A DNA stretch of 33,896 bases, taken from Micromonospora sp. CPCC 205371. GTDB taxonomy: Bacteria; Actinomycetota; Actinomycetes; Mycobacteriales; Micromonosporaceae. Of this stretch, positions 31,538-33,896 are shown one piece after another; within the stretch, counting starts at the first letter, position 1; each line of letters opens with the position of its first letter. The stretch is taken from contig NZ_JAIBNX010000090.1 in assembly GCF_026130045.1 (NCBI RefSeq), forward strand, positions 1 through 33,896, read 5' to 3'. Made by a program: the position numbers and the translations under genes. The notes below the pieces were generated by a model. It was not told the DNA's origin and did no database searches. It was given only the letters and a program-made list of their open reading frames with translations.

Positions 31538-32251
31538 GTGGAGATCCTGCTCCTCGTGACAGCGCGTGCTGGTGAGCCTTCCGCTGTGCTGCCCGCGCTC
31601 GATCTGCTTCCCCACTCGGTGCGCACCGCCCCGCGCGACGTACGCACACTGGTGTCCGGCCCCAGCCCCGACGCTGTCATGGTCGACGCCCGCTCCGAGC
31701 TCGCCGAGGCCCGCGCGACCTGCCGCATGCTGCACGCCACCGGACTCGGCGTCCCGCTCGTCGCTGTGGTCACCGAGGCTGGGCTCATCGCGCTCAACGC
31801 GGACTGGGGCGTCGACGACGTCATCCTCGCCAGCGCCGGTCCCGCCGAGGTCGAGGCGCGGCTGCGGCTGGCCGTCGGGCGGCTCACCAACGCCACGTCC
31901 GGCGCCGGTGGGCTGATCCGGGCCGGCGAGCTGACCATCGACCCCGACACGTACGCCGCCAAGCTCAAGGGCCGGCCGCTCGACCTGACCTACAAGGAGT
32001 TCGAGCTGCTGAAGTTCCTCGCACAGCACCCCGGCCGGGTGTTCACCCGCGACCAGCTGCTGCGCGAGGTGTGGGGTTACGACTACTTCGGTGGCACCCG
32101 CACGGTCGACGTGCACGTGCGGCGGCTGCGCGCCAAGCTCGGCTCCGAGTACGAGTCGATGATCGGCACGGTGCGTCAGGTGGGATACAAGTTCGTGGTC
32201 CCGCCGACCCGCCAGCTCCCCGACACCGAGCCCGCTCCCATCCCGGTCTAA
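31538..32251 (+). CDS. glnR: Nitrogen regulator GlnR (orphan OmpR-type)
   Basis: The 237-residue protein is the actinobacterial GlnR, global regulator of nitrogen assimilation. Its receiver-like domain (1-125) keeps Asp50 (VMVDAR) but lacks the rest of the acidic pocket. The signature stretch [20 protein letters not shown] is present. The winged helix (about 145-228) has [20 protein letters not shown]-type sequence (here YKEFELL) and [20 protein letters not shown]. There is no partner kinase nearby, as usual. GTG 31538 has a strong GGAGGTGA ribosome-binding site. Confidence 0.93.
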   Translation: MEILLLVTARAGEPSAVLPALDLLPHSVRTAPRDVRTLVSGPSPDAVMVDARSELAEARATCRMLHATGLGVPLVAVVTEAGLIALNADWGVDDVILASAGPAEVEARLRLAVGRLTNATSGAGGLIRAGELTIDPDTYAAKLKGRPLDLTYKEFELLKFLAQHPGRVFTRDQLLREVWGYDYFGGTRTVDVHVRRLRAKLGSEYESMIGTVRQVGYKFVVPPTRQLPDTEPAPIPV

Positions 32252-32264
32252 CCCTTCCCGCGCC

Positions 32265-32312
32265 CGCTGCTCGTCGCGCCCGCTGCTCGACGCGCCCCCG
32301 CTGCTCGACGCT
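32265..32312. repeat. Imperfect tandem repeats after glnR
   Basis: The unit CGCGCCCGCTGCTCG, slightly varied, occurs three times. A second simple array (CTCTGTGCGTC and CCTGTCCCGCGTCGCC units) lies at about 32450-32530. No gene is supported between 32252 and 32669. Confidence 0.6.
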
Positions 32313-32316
32313 CGTC

Positions 32317-32373
32317 GATCAAGGGCAAATGCACGTGGTTCGATCTCTTTTCCGCGTGCATTTGCCCTTGATC
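32317..32373. repeat. Dispersed palindrome, copy 1
   Basis: Perfect 19-bp arms (GATCAAGGGCAAATGCACG and its reverse complement) surround a 19-base loop with GATCTCTTTTCC. Placed after glnR, it may serve as a terminator. Confidence 0.85.
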
Positions 32374-32554
32374 CATGCAGATCTCCTTGATCGACGCGCC
32401 TGCGCGCGTCCGGGCGCCGTCGGCGGTTGCCGTCGCCTGTCCCGCGTCGCCTGAGGCCTGTCACGTGTCGCCTGTCCCGCGTCGCCCTCTGTGCGTCACC
32501 CTCTGTGCGTCGTCCGCTGTGCGTCGCCCGCGCCGCGTCGATCAAGGACATCCT

Positions 32555-32619
32555 CGTCGATCAAGGGCGAATGCACGTGCTTGGATCTCTTTTCCGCGTG
32601 CATTCGCCCTTGATCGACG
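32555..32619. repeat. Dispersed palindrome, copy 2
   Basis: Perfect 23-bp arms have GGGCGAATGC where copy 1 has GGGCAAATGC, and the opposite arm changes to match (GCATTCGCCC). The loop again contains GATCTCTTTTCC. Confidence 0.85.
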
Positions 32620-32669
32620 AAGAGTGGGAGTCCGGTGGAGGGCGCGCGAAGGAGAGAGCGGAGCGCGGG

Positions 32670-33266
32670 CTAGTGGACCACGCGGTAGGCGAGGTGGGTT
32701 ACGCCGTCGCCCTGGACGACGGAGATGGGGCCGTCGAACTCGACCGGGGCGCCGGCGATCTGCCCGAAGAACGGGATGCCGTCGCCCAGCAACACCGGCA
32801 CCAGGTCGACGTGCACCTCGTCGAGCAGACCGGCCTCGAGCGCCTGCCGGGCGATCGTGCCGCCGTTGAGGCCCACGTCCTTGCCGCCGGCCAGTTCCTT
32901 GGCCTTGGCTACGGCGTCCTCGATGCCGGTCGACACGAAGACGAAGTTCTCGTCGTCTTCCGGCCGGTCGTCGGGGCGCTTGTGGGTGAGGACCACGGTC
33001 GTCGTGTCCATCGGGTGGCGGCCGCCCCACCCGTTGGTGATGTTGTACAGCGTGCGGCCCACCACCAGTGACCCAAGGCGCTCGTACAGGTTGCGCAGGT
33101 GCTCAGCGCTGGCCGCCGAGGTGCGGAACGTCATCTCTGGGTCGCCGGTGGGGACCTCTACATCGCCCCGGTTGTACCACTTGAACAGGTAGTCGAACCC
33201 GTCGTGATTCGGGCCGGCGATGAAACCGTCGAGGGACATCGTCGCGCCGGTCGCCACCTTGCTCAT
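32670..33266 (-). CDS. RibD-C/dihydrofolate reductase-like protein
   Basis: The 198-residue protein of the RibD C-terminal family (DHFR fold) is a probable NADPH-dependent reductase. Family features are MSLDGFIAGPN (10-20), VVGRTLYNITNGWGG, GLNGGTIARQALEAGLLDEVHVDLVPVLL (with the GG nucleotide loop) and FFGQI. Such stand-alone copies are not the riboflavin enzyme and often sit with ArsR-type regulators. ATG 33266 has AGGGAA upstream. A palindromic site at 33343-33358 lies upstream. Confidence 0.88.
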   Translation of the reverse strand: MSKVATGATMSLDGFIAGPNHDGFDYLFKWYNRGDVEVPTGDPEMTFRTSAASAEHLRNLYERLGSLVVGRTLYNITNGWGGRHPMDTTTVVLTHKRPDDRPEDDENFVFVSTGIEDAVAKAKELAGGKDVGLNGGTIARQALEAGLLDEVHVDLVPVLLGDGIPFFGQIAGAPVEFDGPISVVQGDGVTHLAYRVVH

Positions 33267-33342
33267 TGGTCTGTTCCCTTCTCGTCAGGTGTGTGTCTAC
33301 CGAGGCGTCGTCCGGCAGGCACTGGATTCGACACGTCGGCAT

Positions 33343-33358
33343 GTGACTATTCAGTCAC
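33343..33358. promoter_or_regulatory. Palindromic operator upstream of the RibD-C gene
   Basis: GTGACT and AGTCAC flank ATTC as a perfect inverted repeat, about 77 bp upstream of the start. On the minus strand TTGCAG and a T/A-rich hexamer overlap it, so it may cover the promoter. No regulator gene is present in the window. Confidence 0.6.
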
Positions 33359-33605
33359 CTATTGCTGCAAGGTCGGTACATGACGGCGATCGCAGACGGG
33401 GCGGCGAGGACGTGGCCGCGCGCTTGCCCGTGTGGAGGCCGCTGTGCGGATCGCGACGATCCGGTCGAGGGTCGGCACCTGGCGGCGCCGGGACGGCCGC
33501 AGTGGTCGGGCTTGACGCGGCATCAGAGCCCCTTCGACGGCGTTGATCAAGGAGTTAACGCCGTTAAGGGCAGGGCCACGTGTCAAGGTCACGGTTTCGC
33601 GAGGT

Positions 33606-33663
33606 GCTGTGAACCTTTGATGCTGTTCTGGCAGCTGTTCTGGCAGCATCAAACGTTCACAGC
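33606..33663. repeat. Inverted repeat around a 12-bp tandem duplication
   Basis: Arms GCTGTGAACCTTTGATGCTG and its reverse complement pair over 20 bases with one mismatch. The loop is made of GCTGTTCTGGCA twice in tandem. It is unrelated in sequence to the GATCAAGG palindromes. Confidence 0.75.
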
Positions 33664-33799
33664 GCGAGGGGCAGTGGCGCGGAACGGGGCGATCCGGTCG
33701 TTGGCCGGGCGCCTGCGGCGCCTGACCGACCGTGGCGACGGGTCTTGACGCGGCGGCGGATTGCTCGACTCAACGACGTCGATCAAGGGCATCTGCATG

Positions 33800-33856
33800 G
33801 ATCAAGGGCGAATGCACGTGGAAAAGAGATCGAATCACGTGCATTTGCCCTTGATC
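33800..33856. repeat. Dispersed palindrome, copy 3 (inverted loop)
   Basis: Arms of 21 bases (from GATCAAGGGCG to GCACGTG and the reverse) pair with one G-T wobble. The loop reads GGAAAAGAGATC, the reverse complement of the loop in copies 1 and 2, so this copy is in the opposite orientation. Confidence 0.8.
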
Positions 33857-33896
33857 GGCGGGGAGAGGCGCCCTTGGCCCGTGGGGCCAAGTCGGA

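Larger units (their letters stand above)
33359..33896. other. Gene-free stretch rich in palindromes
   Basis: No frame looks coding on either strand. The region has two long hairpins, one from the dispersed family, and a half copy of that family (GATCAAGGGCATCTGCATG at 33781-33799). Confidence 0.6.

Noticed and set aside
32317-33856. CRISPR-like spacing of the GATCAAGGGC palindromes
   Set aside because: Copies are irregularly spaced by hundreds of bases, one is inverted, and no cas gene is near. They are dispersed palindromes, not an array.

Overview
The window is high-GC actinobacterial DNA. The gene set (GlnR, HbhA-like protein, DUF2516, SseC/CysA, LmeA, FABP/nitrobindin, large secreted subtilases) and the many leaderless-type promoters (TANNNT, then 6-8 bases, then ATG or GTG) suggest a filamentous actinomycete, probably Micromonosporaceae. 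That placement is inferred from gene content, not from a marker gene.

Positions 1-9800 are accessory DNA. A hypothetical gene (93-343 plus 7077-7493) is split by a TniA/TniB-type transposon (about 344-7076) that carries a zinc-ribbon/HTH protein, a DDE transposase, a 62-residue protein and an ExeA/TniB-like ATPase, all on the minus strand. The transposase gene is itself split by a second element (2331-5739) with three overlapping tyrosine recombinase genes, i.e. a recombinase-in-trio (RIT) element, bounded by 33-bp perfect inverted repeats. Removing the RIT element with one copy of a 6-bp repeat restores the transposase frame. Removing the transposon restores the host frame across its junction. 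After this come two orphan membrane proteins in gene-poor DNA (7494-9720) and a tRNA-Lys(TTT) remnant (9731-9773) that keeps its promoter but has lost its 3' half.

From 9881 the window is dense chromosome. A secreted subtilase (9881-13222) converges on a long minus-strand series: XRE regulator, HbhA-like protein, DUF2516 protein, alpha/beta hydrolase, AlaX-type editing protein, Ser/Thr/Pro-rich membrane protein and EI24 protein (17443 down to 13190). Next are asparaginase, a BKACE-family enzyme, YgfZ and a Fur-family regulator, a nitrobindin-like protein with a 34-residue membrane peptide, and a divergent DsrE protein sharing one promoter patch. A PhoB-type winged-helix regulator and a membrane-anchored protein diverge from a 1433-residue subtilase with Kelch repeats. 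Three 11-bp-phased direct repeats lie between them.

The last third is sulfur and nitrogen biology: sseC, cysA, a 25-residue cysteine-rich leader peptide with an attenuator-like hairpin, lmeA, a polytopic membrane protein and glnR. This order resembles the mycobacterial glnR-lmeA-cysA2-sseC2 region. The end holds a RibD-C/dihydrofolate-reductase-like gene with a palindromic operator, and gene-free DNA with three copies of a long dispersed palindrome whose arms co-vary.
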